From NCBI RefSeq assembly GCF_001877035.1, contig NZ_CP015756.1:1107001-1171000 (forward strand): a DNA stretch of 64,000 bases, given 5' to 3'. Below, in pieces: positions 37,764 through 47,288 of this stretch (positions within the stretch are counted from its first letter, which is position 1; every line of letters begins with the position of its first letter). The notes under the pieces are model-generated. The model had not been told where the DNA came from and did no database searches. It saw only the letters and a list, made by a program, of their open reading frames with translations. The position numbers were made by a program, and so were the translations under genes. The stretch comes from Clostridium estertheticum subsp. estertheticum. Lineage in GTDB: Bacteria; Bacillota; Clostridia; Clostridiales; Clostridiaceae.

Positions 37764-38626
37764 TGTTAGCTGTATTTTTAAAAGAATTTAGATCATATTT
37801 TACTTCAGCTATTGGTTATATTTTTATAGGAACATTTCTATTAATAACAGGAATCTTTTTTACAATGTATAATTTATTAGCAGCAAGTCCAACGTATAAT
37901 AATACGCTTCAAAGTCTAATTACAATATTTTTGTTTATTATTCCGATATTAACCATGAAGATTATATCTGAAGAAACTAAAACTAAAACAGATCAATTAT
38001 TGTTTACTTCACCATTAAAAATAAGAGATATTATATTGGGTAAATATTTTGCAGCTGTAGCTATTTTTACTATTTCTCTTTTGATAACGGTTTTATACCC
38101 ACTAATTTTAAGTATGTTTGGAAATGTCTCACCATCTGAAATATTTACAGGATATATTGGTATGTTCTTGCTTGGAGCAACTTTAATATCTATAGGTTTA
38201 TTTGTATCAAGTTTAACAGAAAATCAAGTTACATCAGCAGTAATATCTTTTGGAGTATTACTTTTTATATTTTTAATAGATAGTATAGAACAGGCACTTC
38301 CTAGCACTAGAATTTCTAGCATAATTTTTGTTCTAGTTATGGTGGGGATATTTGCTTTTGGTGTTTATTTTTCAACTAAAAACATATATGCAGCATCAGT
38401 TACCGCAGTAGCAGGCATAATTATAACTATAGGAATATATTTAGCAAAAAAGGAACTTTTTGATGGAATGATTCAAAAGGTTTTCCAATGGTTTTCTTTA
38501 ATAAAACGGTATGATTTATTCTCGCAAGGCATATTAAGTCTGAATTCTGTGGTGTATTACTTATCATTTATTGTGGCATTTATATTTTTAACTATAAGAA
38601 TGGTTGACAAGAGAAGATGGAGTTAA
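37763..38626 (+). CDS. ABC-2 type permease, GldF-like
   Basis: A 287-residue membrane protein with about six to seven segments. The opening LAVFLKEFRSYFTSAIGYIF and the SEETKTKTDQLLFTSPLKIRDIILGKY segment are typical of GldF-type ABC-2 permeases. Its ATG shares a base with the ATPase stop codon (TAATG), so translation is coupled. It pairs with the GldA-like ATPase to form an exporter or envelope remodelling complex together with the next two gene products. Confidence 0.9.
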   Translation: MLAVFLKEFRSYFTSAIGYIFIGTFLLITGIFFTMYNLLAASPTYNNTLQSLITIFLFIIPILTMKIISEETKTKTDQLLFTSPLKIRDIILGKYFAAVAIFTISLLITVLYPLILSMFGNVSPSEIFTGYIGMFLLGATLISIGLFVSSLTENQVTSAVISFGVLLFIFLIDSIEQALPSTRISSIIFVLVMVGIFAFGVYFSTKNIYAASVTAVAGIIITIGIYLAKKELFDGMIQKVFQWFSLIKRYDLFSQGILSLNSVVYYLSFIVAFIFLTIRMVDKRRWS

Positions 38627-38639
38627 GGGGTGGATGAAT

Positions 38640-40052
38640 ATGAAAAAGTTACAAATTAAAAACACATTTAAAAATAATAAGTTTAAATATGGTGGTTATG
38701 CAGCACTAATTACATCTATGGTACTTGTAATATTACTGGTTGCTAACTTAGTAATTGATAAAATGGATTTTAAATATGATATGACAAAGAATAAATTATA
38801 TTCATTATCAAATCAATCTTATAAGGTTATGGACAAGCTAAGCCGTGATATTAATATTATTATCTTTTCAAAGCAGAGTAGTTATGATCAAGGAATGACA
38901 GAAATAATAAATAAATATCCTAGTAAATCTAAGAAAATAACTGTAAAATATATAGACCCAACTACTAATCCTCAAGTTGCAAAAAAATATAGTAGCACTG
39001 AAAATGAGATTGCAAATGGTAGTATAGTTGTTGAGAGCGCTGGTAAATTTAAAGCTATTAAGGAAAGTGAGTTATATAATACCACCCAGGATCAAACTAC
39101 TGGTGAAACATCTGTTAAATCTCTTGCAGTGGAACAAAAAATCACAGGAGCTATAATGTACGTTGCAGGCGATAAAAATTCAGTTGTTTACAATTTACAA
39201 GGGCATAAGGAAAAAGCTTTAGCTACTGAAGTTTCTAGTGACTTAAGTAATCAAAACTTTATAGTAAAACAATTGAATTTATTAACAAACGTTTGGAAAC
39301 CGGAGGCTGGAGACATGCTTCTTGTTAGTTCTCCATCAGCTGATATAAGCAAGGACGAATTAATTAAGTTAAAAGGTTTCTTTTCAAAAGGCGGTCATGG
39401 AATATTTTTAATGGATGTTCAAAAGGGTAAGTTCCTAAATTTTGACAATCTTATGAGCACTTTCGGAATTCAAATTGAACATTCTTTAATAGTAGAAGGA
39501 GATTCAAAAAAATATTATAGGGAACCTGCATACCTTATTCCTAGAATGAATAGTCATGCAATTATTGATCCAATGGTTTCTGCAAATCTACCTATTCTTT
39601 TTCCAGTGGCACAACCAATTGAGCAACTAAAAGTTAAGAAGGCTTCTTTAAAAGTTGAGCCTCTACTTACGACGTCAGAAGAGTCTTTTGGAAAGAAAGA
39701 TATAAATAGCACAACAACGCAAAAGGCATCTGGGGACATAGACGGTCCTTTTGATGTAGCAGTTGCTATAACTGATACCCAAGAAACAAGTGTGGCTAAA
39801 ATTGTTGTTTTTTCATCTTCAGGTTTTATTAATGTAGCAGCTGGTGGTAATCTAGACCTTTTCATGAATAGTATGAATTGGGTACAGGACCTTAAGGAAA
39901 ATATTTCTATTACGCCAAAAGATTTAACAACGCAAACCTTAGAAATCACTAAGGCACAAACACTTGGATTTTCTGCTTTAGTTATAATAGTAATTCCTGC
40001 TATAGTTCTTATCATGGGGGTTGTAGTATGGATTAGGAGGAGACATTTATGA
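38640..40052 (+). CDS. GldG-like ABC transport auxiliary protein
   Basis: A 470-residue protein with an N-terminal membrane segment (~21-40), a large extracytoplasmic domain of the ABC-type uncharacterised (GldG) class (KNKLYSLSNQSYKVMDKL; YNLQGHKEKALATEVSSDL) and a C-terminal membrane segment (~445-465) ending in basic residues. The start at 38640 is chosen because GGGGTGG lies six bases upstream; in-frame residues before it overlap gldF. In gliding bacteria GldG works with GldA and GldF; here no gliding genes are visible, so only the complex is inferred. Overlaps the next gene by ATGA. Confidence 0.85.
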   Translation: MKKLQIKNTFKNNKFKYGGYAALITSMVLVILLVANLVIDKMDFKYDMTKNKLYSLSNQSYKVMDKLSRDINIIIFSKQSSYDQGMTEIINKYPSKSKKITVKYIDPTTNPQVAKKYSSTENEIANGSIVVESAGKFKAIKESELYNTTQDQTTGETSVKSLAVEQKITGAIMYVAGDKNSVVYNLQGHKEKALATEVSSDLSNQNFIVKQLNLLTNVWKPEAGDMLLVSSPSADISKDELIKLKGFFSKGGHGIFLMDVQKGKFLNFDNLMSTFGIQIEHSLIVEGDSKKYYREPAYLIPRMNSHAIIDPMVSANLPILFPVAQPIEQLKVKKASLKVEPLLTTSEESFGKKDINSTTTQKASGDIDGPFDVAVAITDTQETSVAKIVVFSSSGFINVAAGGNLDLFMNSMNWVQDLKENISITPKDLTTQTLEITKAQTLGFSALVIIVIPAIVLIMGVVVWIRRRHL

Positions 40053-41443
40053 AGAAATCTAAGAGTATTATAATACTCGCTCTTATTTTACTCTTATTAT
40101 GCGGAGCATATTTTTATGTTTCAAGTAATCCCAAAACAGATAAGCAAGATGCAAGTTCTACCAATGTAAGTACAAGCATCGTTGAAGTTTGGAAGATTGA
40201 TAACACTAAAGTTTCCCAGGTAATTATTAAAAAGAGCGGTTCGGGGAATACATTTGTTAAAAAATCTAAAGAATGGGTTATTGAAAATTATAATCACAAG
40301 ATCAAACAGACTACTATTAATGGTATTACAGATTCAGTAATAAATTTATCAGGAACCCTTGTGGAAAAAAATGCTAATGATATGGGGAAGTATGGACTTG
40401 CTAAACCAACTATAAATATAGTGATAGTTGGGAAAGATTTGAATAAAACACTACACGTTGGAGACAAAACTTCAGACGGAACTAGCTATTATGTAAATGA
40501 GAAAGGAACCCAAAAAGTATATTTTATAGCAACTAGTATTGTAGATGGTCTTTCTTTAAAGCAGTCAGAATACAGAGATAATACAATTACTGCTATAGAT
40601 ACGACTTCGCTTTCATACATGAAAATTGTTAAAGCTGGAAGCTTACCGGTTGTGATAATAAAGAATGCACATCAAAGCAAAGATGAAGCTAAATACAATA
40701 TAAATACTTGGATGCTTACGGATGCATATAATTCACCGGTAAATTTAGAGGTTGAGAAAATTTCTCCTGTAATAGCGGCTATTGCAAGTCTTAAAGCTGG
40801 TGATATAGCTGATGATAATCCGAAAGATTTAAGCAAGTATGGATTAGATAAACCATCTCTTAAACTTACACTAAAGGATAGTAAAAATGTATTGCAACTT
40901 TTTATAGGTAAAAACAAGAATGATAGTAGTGTATACTTTAAAGAAGGTAAAGGTGACACAATATATACAATAGATAAGACCGTAATTGATCTCTTTAAAT
41001 TTAAATCTTTTGATGTGATAACTAAATTTGTGTACATTGTAAATTTAGATGATGTAAATAAGATAGTTGTAGAAGGAAAAGGAAAAAAGGATACAGTCTT
41101 AGTTTCTAGAACTTCGGCTAAAGCTGAAAAATCTGGAGATTCAGATGTTGTAACTACAAATTCTAAGGTAAATGGTAAGAATATAGAAATCAATAAGTTT
41201 AAAACTGAATATCAAGAAATAATAGGGCTTACTGTAGATGCTGAAAATGACAAAAAACTAGAAAATAAACCAGTGATTAGCATTACATATAGTCTTAATA
41301 AGGAGAGTGAAAAGCAGGAAATCATTGATTTCGTACCTTATAATGATCAGTTTTATGCAGTATTTAGGAATGGAAAATCTGATTTTGTAATAACAAAAGA
41401 TAAAGTAAATAAAATGATAACTAGTTTGGAAAGTTTAAAATAA
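40049..41443 (+). CDS. DUF4340 membrane-anchored protein
   Basis: A 464-residue protein with a single N-terminal membrane segment (~7-25: IIILALILLLLCGAYFYVS) and an extracytoplasmic part holding two DUF4340-like repeats (MGKYGLAKPTINIVIVGKDLNKTLHVGD and LSKYGLDKPSLKLTLKDSKNVLQLFIG). DUF4340 proteins commonly accompany GldA-GldF-GldG systems. The two copies, ~170 residues apart, suggest internal duplication. Translationally coupled to the GldG-like gene through an ATGA overlap. Function not established; probably the outward-facing subunit of the exporter. Confidence 0.85.
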   Translation: MKKSKSIIILALILLLLCGAYFYVSSNPKTDKQDASSTNVSTSIVEVWKIDNTKVSQVIIKKSGSGNTFVKKSKEWVIENYNHKIKQTTINGITDSVINLSGTLVEKNANDMGKYGLAKPTINIVIVGKDLNKTLHVGDKTSDGTSYYVNEKGTQKVYFIATSIVDGLSLKQSEYRDNTITAIDTTSLSYMKIVKAGSLPVVIIKNAHQSKDEAKYNINTWMLTDAYNSPVNLEVEKISPVIAAIASLKAGDIADDNPKDLSKYGLDKPSLKLTLKDSKNVLQLFIGKNKNDSSVYFKEGKGDTIYTIDKTVIDLFKFKSFDVITKFVYIVNLDDVNKIVVEGKGKKDTVLVSRTSAKAEKSGDSDVVTTNSKVNGKNIEINKFKTEYQEIIGLTVDAENDKKLENKPVISITYSLNKESEKQEIIDFVPYNDQFYAVFRNGKSDFVITKDKVNKMITSLESLK

Positions 41444-41465
41444 GATGGTGAAAATATAGCATAAG

Positions 41466-41519
41466 AAAAAGTCTACTAATCAAGTGAAATATACGTTTCC
41501 TTGTTTAGCAGACTTTTTA
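41466..41519. terminator. Bidirectional terminator
   Basis: AAAAAGTCTACTAATCAAG / CTTGTTTAGCAGACTTTTT, 17 of 19 paired, with A- and T-runs at the two ends, between convergent genes. Confidence 0.85.
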
Positions 41520-41521
41520 AT

Positions 41522-42160
41522 TTATTTACTTAGCAAATATTTTAGGACTAAAATTGAATTGTATTTTTGTTTAGTTGATCCAACAATTCCAATCACCTTA
41601 TTTTTTAGATCAAATCCCAATTTTTTTAATAACGTAATATCTTTGGCATCTATAGCATACACATCGTTCTTTTTATTACTTCCGATAGCGTGAATTTTTT
41701 CACCTTTTAAAGAATCTAAATTGAGTTCACTTATATTATCTAATCTCAAAAACATATCTTGTTTTGCGAAGGATTCAAACATTGTTTTATCTAAAATTAT
41801 AACATCAAGTTCTCCAACGGATACCTCAGCAGTAAGTTTTTGCATATACTGGCTTGTTGTTTGAAGGTTTGCATTTTTTGAAGTATCAATTGGCATACTA
41901 CTTACTATAGCTTTTTTTCTGGTACTTCCATCTTTGACAACGACTTTTGTAAGTAACGATTCTAAATTAGTTACCTTATTCGTATCTGCAATGTTTGAAA
42001 TCATAGTTAAATTAAATACATAATCTGGTTTTGTTATTTGGCTATGTATAATAGAAATTATTATACATATGGCAGTTAAAGCACCAATAATATGAAACTT
42101 GTAATACTCCCAGATATATTCAGCTTTTTTATGCTTGCTCATACCTTTTAAATCAACCAT
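41522..42160 (-). CDS. Membrane-anchored protein of unknown function
   Basis: I do not recognise this 212-residue protein. A short basic cytosolic N-terminus (MVDLKGMSKHKKAEYIWEYY) is followed by one membrane segment (~24-43) and a ~165-residue extracytoplasmic domain. The domain has alternating beta/alpha character with segments such as VGELDVIILDKTMFESFAKQ, loosely reminiscent of a periplasmic-binding fold. The ATG at 42160 is preferred: AGAGGG lies nine bases upstream, whereas the in-frame ATG at 42169 abuts it. Next to another small membrane protein on the same strand, with a 60-base gap, so they may form an operon. Confidence 0.75.
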   Translation of the reverse strand: MVDLKGMSKHKKAEYIWEYYKFHIIGALTAICIIISIIHSQITKPDYVFNLTMISNIADTNKVTNLESLLTKVVVKDGSTRKKAIVSSMPIDTSKNANLQTTSQYMQKLTAEVSVGELDVIILDKTMFESFAKQDMFLRLDNISELNLDSLKGEKIHAIGSNKKNDVYAIDAKDITLLKKLGFDLKNKVIGIVGSTKQKYNSILVLKYLLSK

Positions 42161-42220
42161 AATATCCATCCCTCTTATTCGAATTTCAGTATAACATAAA
42201 ATATTTATAAATTTATTATG

Positions 42221-42712
42221 TTACTTTTTTACTGCCCTTGGATTATATTTAAAACAATGATTAATAAATTTTTCATCAGGCATAAACATCAATTGCATTT
42301 TATCTTTTCCTTCTGTAATCATTGCAACATATATTGGTCCTTTTGCGGTTGTGGGATAGCATTTTACTATAGAATTAGGTTTATTTGAATAATCTTTTAC
42401 AAAATCGCTATCATTAAGAGCTAAAAGATCTACCTCTTTTATATTAAAAGTAGTGACCTTTTTTCTTTTTTTCATTTCCAATATCTTTTCTATATCAATT
42501 TCACCATTTGTAAATTGATATTCATATTCTACATATAATTTTGATTTGTAAAAATAACATGCTACAGCCAAAGCAATTAGTAATATAGCAAAAATCATAT
42601 TTACACTAGCGGAAAATAGTCCAATTAATCCAAATACATAGGTTGATCCACTTGCTAGTTTATAAGTAGTCGTTTTAGATGTTGTTAGAAGTTGCTCATA
42701 AAAATTATCCAT
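42221..42712 (-). CDS. Small membrane protein, DUF6106-like
   Basis: A 163-residue protein with two adjacent membrane segments (~20-36 and ~38-56) and a cytosolic C-terminal ~100 residues (YEYQFTNGEIDIEKILEMKKRKKV; KGPIYVAMITEGKDKMQLMF). It resembles a family of ~170-residue clostridial proteins known as DUF6106; function unknown. The start ATG follows AAAGGGGAG; an earlier in-frame start (42736) lies before that ribosome site. First gene of a possible two-gene unit with the preceding unknown protein. Confidence 0.75.
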   Translation of the reverse strand: MDNFYEQLLTTSKTTTYKLASGSTYVFGLIGLFSASVNMIFAILLIALAVACYFYKSKLYVEYEYQFTNGEIDIEKILEMKKRKKVTTFNIKEVDLLALNDSDFVKDYSNKPNSIVKCYPTTAKGPIYVAMITEGKDKMQLMFMPDEKFINHCFKYNPRAVKK

Positions 42713-42972
42713 TTTTTTCTCCCCTTTAATTATCATATGATTTACTTATTGTGCTAAGAAAAGCATTACAAATTGTAATTTATTTAATAATTCACCTATA
42801 ATTATAACATAATCCATATATTATAAAAGGTTATTATAGCTAAATTATATAATTTATAGTTGCAAAATATATTTAATAATATGATAATAAAGAGATATGA
42901 GTTAAAAATATTATTATGAGATTTTTATACAAAATGTGTGAAAATATAAAATAGTCTAAGAGGGGTGATATT

Positions 42973-43713
42973 ATGAGCTTAAAAGGGAAAGTTGCAATAG
43001 TTACAGGAGCATCTAGAGGAATAGGCAAAGGAATTGCTATGGAACTTGCCAAAAACGGGTGTTGTCTTGTGATAAATTATAAAAGTAATGATGAAGAGGC
43101 TGAAAAAACTTATAAGGAAATTAGAGAACTAGGGGCTTATGTCTTAATGATTAAAGGTGATGTAAGCAATTATGAGTTTGCAAAGCAGATGGTAAAAACC
43201 ACTGTTGAAAAATTAGGGAAAATAGATATTTTAATAAATAATGCAGGAATCTCGAAGGTTGGTTTATTTATGGATCAGGAGCCTAGCTCGTGGAATAATA
43301 TTTTAGATGTAAATTTAAAGGGTACTATTAACTGTTCTCATAATGCCGTAAAAGAAATGATAAAACAAAAGAGCGGTAGCATAATTAATATGTCTTCAAT
43401 GTGGGGAGAGGTTGGTGCTTCTTGCGAGGTTATTTACTCTGCATCTAAAGGAGCAATTAATGCTTTTACAAAATCATTAGCTAAGGAACTTGCACCTTCT
43501 AATATTAGAGTAAACGCTATTGCACCAGGGGTTATAGATACAGAAATGAATAAGTGGCTAAGTGAAGATGAACGTACAAATTTAATAAATGAAATACCTA
43601 TGATGAAATTTGGAGAAATTTCAGATGTTGCTATGCTTGTAACGTTTTTAGCAAGTGAAAACTCAAAATATATTACAGGACAAGTAATAACTATAGATGG
43701 AGGATTCTTATAG
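42973..43713 (+). CDS. ymfI: SDR oxidoreductase, YmfI-like (EF-P 5-aminopentanone reductase family)
   Basis: A 246-residue short-chain dehydrogenase. NADPH-binding TGASRGIG (11-18), NNAG, catalytic Y155 and K159 in YSASKGA, and the C-terminal TGQVITIDGGF. The stretch SSMWGEVGASCEVIYSASKG and the following KSLAKELAPSNIRVNAIAPG are characteristic of the YmfI group, which reduces the 5-aminopentanone intermediate on elongation factor P Lys, rather than fatty-acid FabG. No fatty-acid synthesis genes lie nearby, which supports this. It could still be a general FabG-like reductase. Ribosome site AGAGGGGTGAT. Confidence 0.82.
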   Translation: MSLKGKVAIVTGASRGIGKGIAMELAKNGCCLVINYKSNDEEAEKTYKEIRELGAYVLMIKGDVSNYEFAKQMVKTTVEKLGKIDILINNAGISKVGLFMDQEPSSWNNILDVNLKGTINCSHNAVKEMIKQKSGSIINMSSMWGEVGASCEVIYSASKGAINAFTKSLAKELAPSNIRVNAIAPGVIDTEMNKWLSEDERTNLINEIPMMKFGEISDVAMLVTFLASENSKYITGQVITIDGGFL

Positions 43714-43865
43714 TTGATCCAAAATAATTTTAACATATTTAACATATTTATTAAATTATTCATTTTTTCTTAATGAATAGTTAATATTTGAATCTGTTTA
43801 TATGTTATAATCATACTATCATTTATTGAATAAATCGTATGAAATGAAAGAAGGCTAATATTATT

Positions 43866-44195
43866 ATGGAATATGCAAAGGGTAAAGATGTAATTTCAAA
43901 GTTATTCAAAACAGCTTTAACAATAGGTGCTTTTATTGTATTAGCAATAACAATACCTTTTATAGCTATCTTTGCTATTAGAGCCTTATTTGTAATTGTA
44001 GTTTTCGGAGTTTTAGTATGGTATAGTTTAAAATTAGTAAAAAGTGTTAAGAAGTTTATCTACAAATCAAGTACAAAAAAAGATGCTACAACAAAATCTA
44101 ATGTTTTTAGTAGTGATGCAGATATAACAAATACTAATGATGTTAATTACGATGATAGTGTTATTATTGATGTAGATTATGAAAAGGTAATATAA
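43866..44195 (+). CDS. Small membrane protein of unknown function
   Basis: A 109-residue protein: short N-terminus, two closely spaced hydrophobic stretches (~17-36 and ~38-56, or one long hairpin), a basic patch (KLVKSVKKFIYKSSTKKD) and an acidic, Asn/Asp-rich C-terminal tail (DADITNTNDVNYDDSVIIDV). Not recognised. GAAGG lies upstream of the ATG, and a proper terminator follows, so it is very likely a real gene. Single-gene unit. Confidence 0.7.
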   Translation: MEYAKGKDVISKLFKTALTIGAFIVLAITIPFIAIFAIRALFVIVVFGVLVWYSLKLVKSVKKFIYKSSTKKDATTKSNVFSSDADITNTNDVNYDDSVIIDVDYEKVI

Positions 44196-44223
44196 TGAAA
44201 AAATCAAGTCTATAACTATAGTT

Positions 44224-44265
44224 AAAGGACCAATCTATAATATAAGATTGGCCTTTTATTTTTTT
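44224..44265 (+). terminator. Rho-independent terminator
   Basis: AAAGGACCAATCT / AGATTGGCCTTT stem (one mismatch) followed by a T-rich tract. Confidence 0.85.
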
Positions 44266-44341
44266 ATAATATAAAGGAATTTAATAAAACGTTTATGAAG
44301 CAATAAGGTATTAACTTTATGACGTATATAAGGAGGGCGCT

Positions 44342-45178
44342 ATGCAGGTAGAAATTATAAAATATGTACAAACTATTATATCTCCATTTTGGGATACATT
44401 TTTTCAACTAGTTACAATGACTGGAGAGGAATCTTTTTATATTATTGCAGCTGCCATAATATTTTGGTGTGTAAATAAAAAATTTGGGTATAAATTAGGT
44501 TTTGCATTACTTACAAGTACAATAGCAAACATTATTTTAAAAGATATGATTAATGCAGCTAGGCCAATAGGAGTGACTGGAATAAGGTCGCTTAGAATAG
44601 AAACAGCTACAGGACAATCTTTTCCAAGTGGTCATACACAGGGGGCTACGACATTTTGGATTTCTTGTATTATTAAAGTGAAAAGAAAGTGGATTTATAT
44701 AGTTGGAATTTTAGCAATCATTTTAGTGAGTATTTCAAGGCTCTATCTTGGACTTCATTATCCAAGAGATGTAATTGGTGGAATAGTAATTGGAATAATA
44801 TGTGTTATTATTTCTAATTATATTTTTGACTATGCAGAGGAAACCAAGAAAGCATGGGTATTAATGATAATTATTGTACCTACACTTATTGGAATGATAC
44901 TCTTTAGAGAAAAAACATATTATACAATAGCAGGAACGGTATTAGGATTTTTTATTGGATATATATTAGAGTCCCGATATGTGTTGTACGAAGTTCGAAG
45001 TAGTATATTAAAGCAACTGATGAAATTGGTATTTGGATTAGCAATTCTCGTGACCTTAAAAGGTATGTTAAAGGTAATTCTTCCACTTAATATATTTTCT
45101 GACTTTCTTAGATATGTTGTAATTGGATTGTGGATCACAGTGGGAGCACCGTGTATTTTTAAAAAATTTATTAGGTAG
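44342..45178 (+). CDS. PAP2-family membrane phosphatase
   Basis: A 278-residue integral membrane phosphatase, probably acting on lipid phosphates such as undecaprenyl pyrophosphate or phosphatidic acid. The three phosphatase motifs are seen as KDMINAARPIG (K/RP), FPSGHTQGATTFW (PSGH) and SRLYLGLHYPRDVIGG (SRxxxxxHxxxD). About seven to eight membrane segments; C-terminal third is extra hydrophobic compared with minimal PAP2 proteins (~200 residues). AGGAGGG precedes the ATG. Confidence 0.9.
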   Translation: MQVEIIKYVQTIISPFWDTFFQLVTMTGEESFYIIAAAIIFWCVNKKFGYKLGFALLTSTIANIILKDMINAARPIGVTGIRSLRIETATGQSFPSGHTQGATTFWISCIIKVKRKWIYIVGILAIILVSISRLYLGLHYPRDVIGGIVIGIICVIISNYIFDYAEETKKAWVLMIIIVPTLIGMILFREKTYYTIAGTVLGFFIGYILESRYVLYEVRSSILKQLMKLVFGLAILVTLKGMLKVILPLNIFSDFLRYVVIGLWITVGAPCIFKKFIR

Positions 45179-45252
45179 GTTTAACTAAGTAGAATATTTT
45201 TTTTAAAATAGTAAAACCTATGAATAACAATACAAAAAAGGGAGATGTTTTT

Positions 45253-45384
45253 ATGCCTAAAGATAGCCAACCAGATAATAAGTTTTCTAGATTAGTAAAG
45301 AGTAATTATAATACTCCTATAACTCGTGAAACTGCGAAAAATCAAAATGCTACAAATAAAAAGCAATCTGCTGATAGAAAATAA
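45253..45384 (+). CDS. 43-residue hydrophilic small protein
   Basis: A short ORF beginning MPKDSQPDNKFSRLVKSNYN and ending in a Lys/Gln/Asn-rich tail (KKQSADRK). GGGAG lies eight bases before the ATG, and a terminator hairpin begins nine bases after the stop codon, so it looks like a true small gene. No membrane segment or known motif. The composition (soluble, charged, no Cys or Trp) resembles small sporulation-associated proteins, but nothing identifies a family. Confidence 0.65.
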   Translation: MPKDSQPDNKFSRLVKSNYNTPITRETAKNQNATNKKQSADRK

Positions 45385-45392
45385 AAGCATTA

Positions 45393-45426
45393 GAGCATAT
45401 AAACGTTGTTTATGTGCTTCTTTTCT
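45393..45426 (+). terminator. Rho-independent terminator after the 43-residue ORF
   Basis: GAGCATATAAAC / GTTTATGTGCTTC stem with a three-base loop and TTTTCTT tail. Confidence 0.8.
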
Positions 45427-45707
45427 TATATTGAAGAAAAACATAGAACAAAAGATAATTTATTTACATATGAAAATTTTGTGGTTTTATAACAAATAAG
45501 AGATTATTTATTGCATTATCTTAATACTATGTTAGAATTTATATATGACTATTTTAGGAGTAAGTATTTAATATTACGTTTATACTGTGAAGTCTAGAGC
45601 TGCAGCATGTCTGTAGTTTTTTATATTTTTAAAAACAAAGATTATGTTAGTAATGGTTTCTGCAAAGCCTTAGATATTATTGTATTATTTAAGAAGGAGT
45701 GAATGAA
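45427..45707 (+). other. cysS leader region with a small hairpin
   Basis: About 280 bases with no ORF. A hairpin AGCTGCAG-CATGT-CTGTAGTT followed by TTTTTA lies at 45598-45626 and could attenuate transcription into cysS. The region was checked for a T-box (AGGGTGGNACCGCG-like sequence and specifier loop) and none was seen. Confidence 0.5.
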
Positions 45708-47114
45708 TTGAGTTTTAATGTATATAATACCATGACCAGAAGTAAAGAAGAGTTTATACCTTATGTAGAAGGAAAGGTTGGAATGTATACTTGTGGTCCT
45801 ACAGTTTACAACTACGCACATATAGGTAATTTGAGAACGTATATTTTTGAAGATGTGCTAAAAAAAGCATTGGAGTATTCAAAGTTTAAAGTTAAGCATG
45901 TAATGAATATTACTGACGTTGGACACCTACAATCAGATGGGGATGAAGGTCAAGATAAAATGGCTTTAGGAGCAAAGCGTGAACATAAAACTGTGTGGGA
46001 AATTGCTAAGTTTTATGAAGATGCTTTTTTTGAGGATTGTAAAAAGCTAAATATAAAAAGACCAACTATCGTATGTAGAGCTACAGAGCATATTCAAGAT
46101 ATGATAGGATTTATAAAAAAACTTGAAGAAAAAGGATACACATATGTTTCAAACGGAAATGTATATTTTGAAATTGATAAATTTCCGGATTATGCAAAAC
46201 TTGCACATCTTAGTTTGGATGAACTTGAGGCTGGTAGTAGAATAGAAGTAGACATTAATAAAAGAAATCCACTTGATTTTGTATTATGGTTTACAAATTC
46301 TAAGTTTTCTAATCAAATTATGCAGTGGGAGTCACCATGGGGCAAAGGATTTCCAGGCTGGCATTTAGAATGTTCTACTATGTCTGTTAAATATATTGGT
46401 GAATATTTAGACATCCATTGTGGAGGAATTGATCATATTGCTATACATCATACTAATGAAGTAGCTCAATCAGAAGGAGTACTTGGACATAAATGGGTAA
46501 AATACTGGATGCATGGAGAGTTCCTAGTCCTCGACAGTGGAAAGATGTCAAAGTCTAGTGGAAATTTTTTAACAATATCTAGTCTTGAAGAAGAAGGATA
46601 TAGCCCTCTTGATTATAGATATTTCTGTCTTCAATCTAAGTATAGAAAACAATTAGTGTTCAGTTTTGAGAGCTTAAATGATGCAAGGAATGGTTATAAA
46701 AAACTTAAAGAAAGAATTGCAATTGTTTTAAGTGCTATCAATGAAAATGATATAGTCAGTGGCGAGAAGATTTTATCATACAAAGAAAAGTTTTCATCAT
46801 TTATCAGCGATGACCTAAATATAGCGAATGCGTTTACTGTACTTTTTGATGTTTTAAAGGACACTAATCTTAATAATAAGGAAAAATCTATTCTTATAGA
46901 AGATTTTGATAAGATATTCACACTTAATCTTATGATAATTGAAAAAGAAACTACAGATATAGATGAGGAACTTATAAATAATCTTATTATTGAAAGAAAT
47001 GCTGCAAGAGCAAGTAAAAATTGGGCAAGAGCAGACGAGATAAGAGATGAGTTTATAGCTATGAATATTGAGCTTCTTGATTCTAAAGAAGGGACAACTT
47101 GGAAAGCTAAATAA
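45708..47114 (+). CDS. cysS: Cysteinyl-tRNA synthetase
   Basis: A 468-residue class I aminoacyl-tRNA synthetase for tRNA-Cys. The HIGH-type motif AHIGN starts at residue 37, the zinc-site segments are [18 protein letters not shown] and [12 protein letters not shown], and KMSKS is seen as [10 protein letters not shown] (K279). The C-terminal anticodon-binding domain is complete. The TTG at 45708 is chosen because AGAAGGAGT lies about eight bases before it; the in-frame GTG at 45699 overlaps that ribosome site. Monocistronic, with its own terminator. Confidence 0.97.
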   Translation: MSFNVYNTMTRSKEEFIPYVEGKVGMYTCGPTVYNYAHIGNLRTYIFEDVLKKALEYSKFKVKHVMNITDVGHLQSDGDEGQDKMALGAKREHKTVWEIAKFYEDAFFEDCKKLNIKRPTIVCRATEHIQDMIGFIKKLEEKGYTYVSNGNVYFEIDKFPDYAKLAHLSLDELEAGSRIEVDINKRNPLDFVLWFTNSKFSNQIMQWESPWGKGFPGWHLECSTMSVKYIGEYLDIHCGGIDHIAIHHTNEVAQSEGVLGHKWVKYWMHGEFLVLDSGKMSKSSGNFLTISSLEEEGYSPLDYRYFCLQSKYRKQLVFSFESLNDARNGYKKLKERIAIVLSAINENDIVSGEKILSYKEKFSSFISDDLNIANAFTVLFDVLKDTNLNNKEKSILIEDFDKIFTLNLMIIEKETTDIDEELINNLIIERNAARASKNWARADEIRDEFIAMNIELLDSKEGTTWKAK

Positions 47115-47151
47115 AAATAAATATAGTGACATCTTGTGTTTGCATGTAGTG

Positions 47152-47190
47152 TAAAGGTTAAACAGTTAATAATTGTTTAACCTTTATATT
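47152..47190 (+). terminator. Rho-independent terminator after cysS
   Basis: TAAAGGTTAAACA / TTGTTTAACCTTTA stem followed by TATTTAG; T-run is modest. Confidence 0.8.
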
Positions 47191-47288
47191 TAGTTTAGAT
47201 TTTTATAATGCACTATAAGATAATTTAGATTATAATATTATGTGTAGTTAAAAGCATAGAGAAATATTATTAAGTAGAGGTGATGGAT

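Noticed and set aside
36813-41443. Gliding-motility genes
   Set aside because: Only the ABC-type GldA/F/G-like set is present; no other gliding genes, and these families are broad exporters in Firmicutes.
42973-43713. Fatty-acid FabG
   Set aside because: No fatty-acid biosynthesis neighbours, and the SSMWGEVGASCEV segment fits the YmfI group better.
45427-45707. Possible T-box leader for cysS
   Set aside because: No T-box antiterminator sequence or specifier loop is visible; only a small hairpin with a T-run at 45598-45626.
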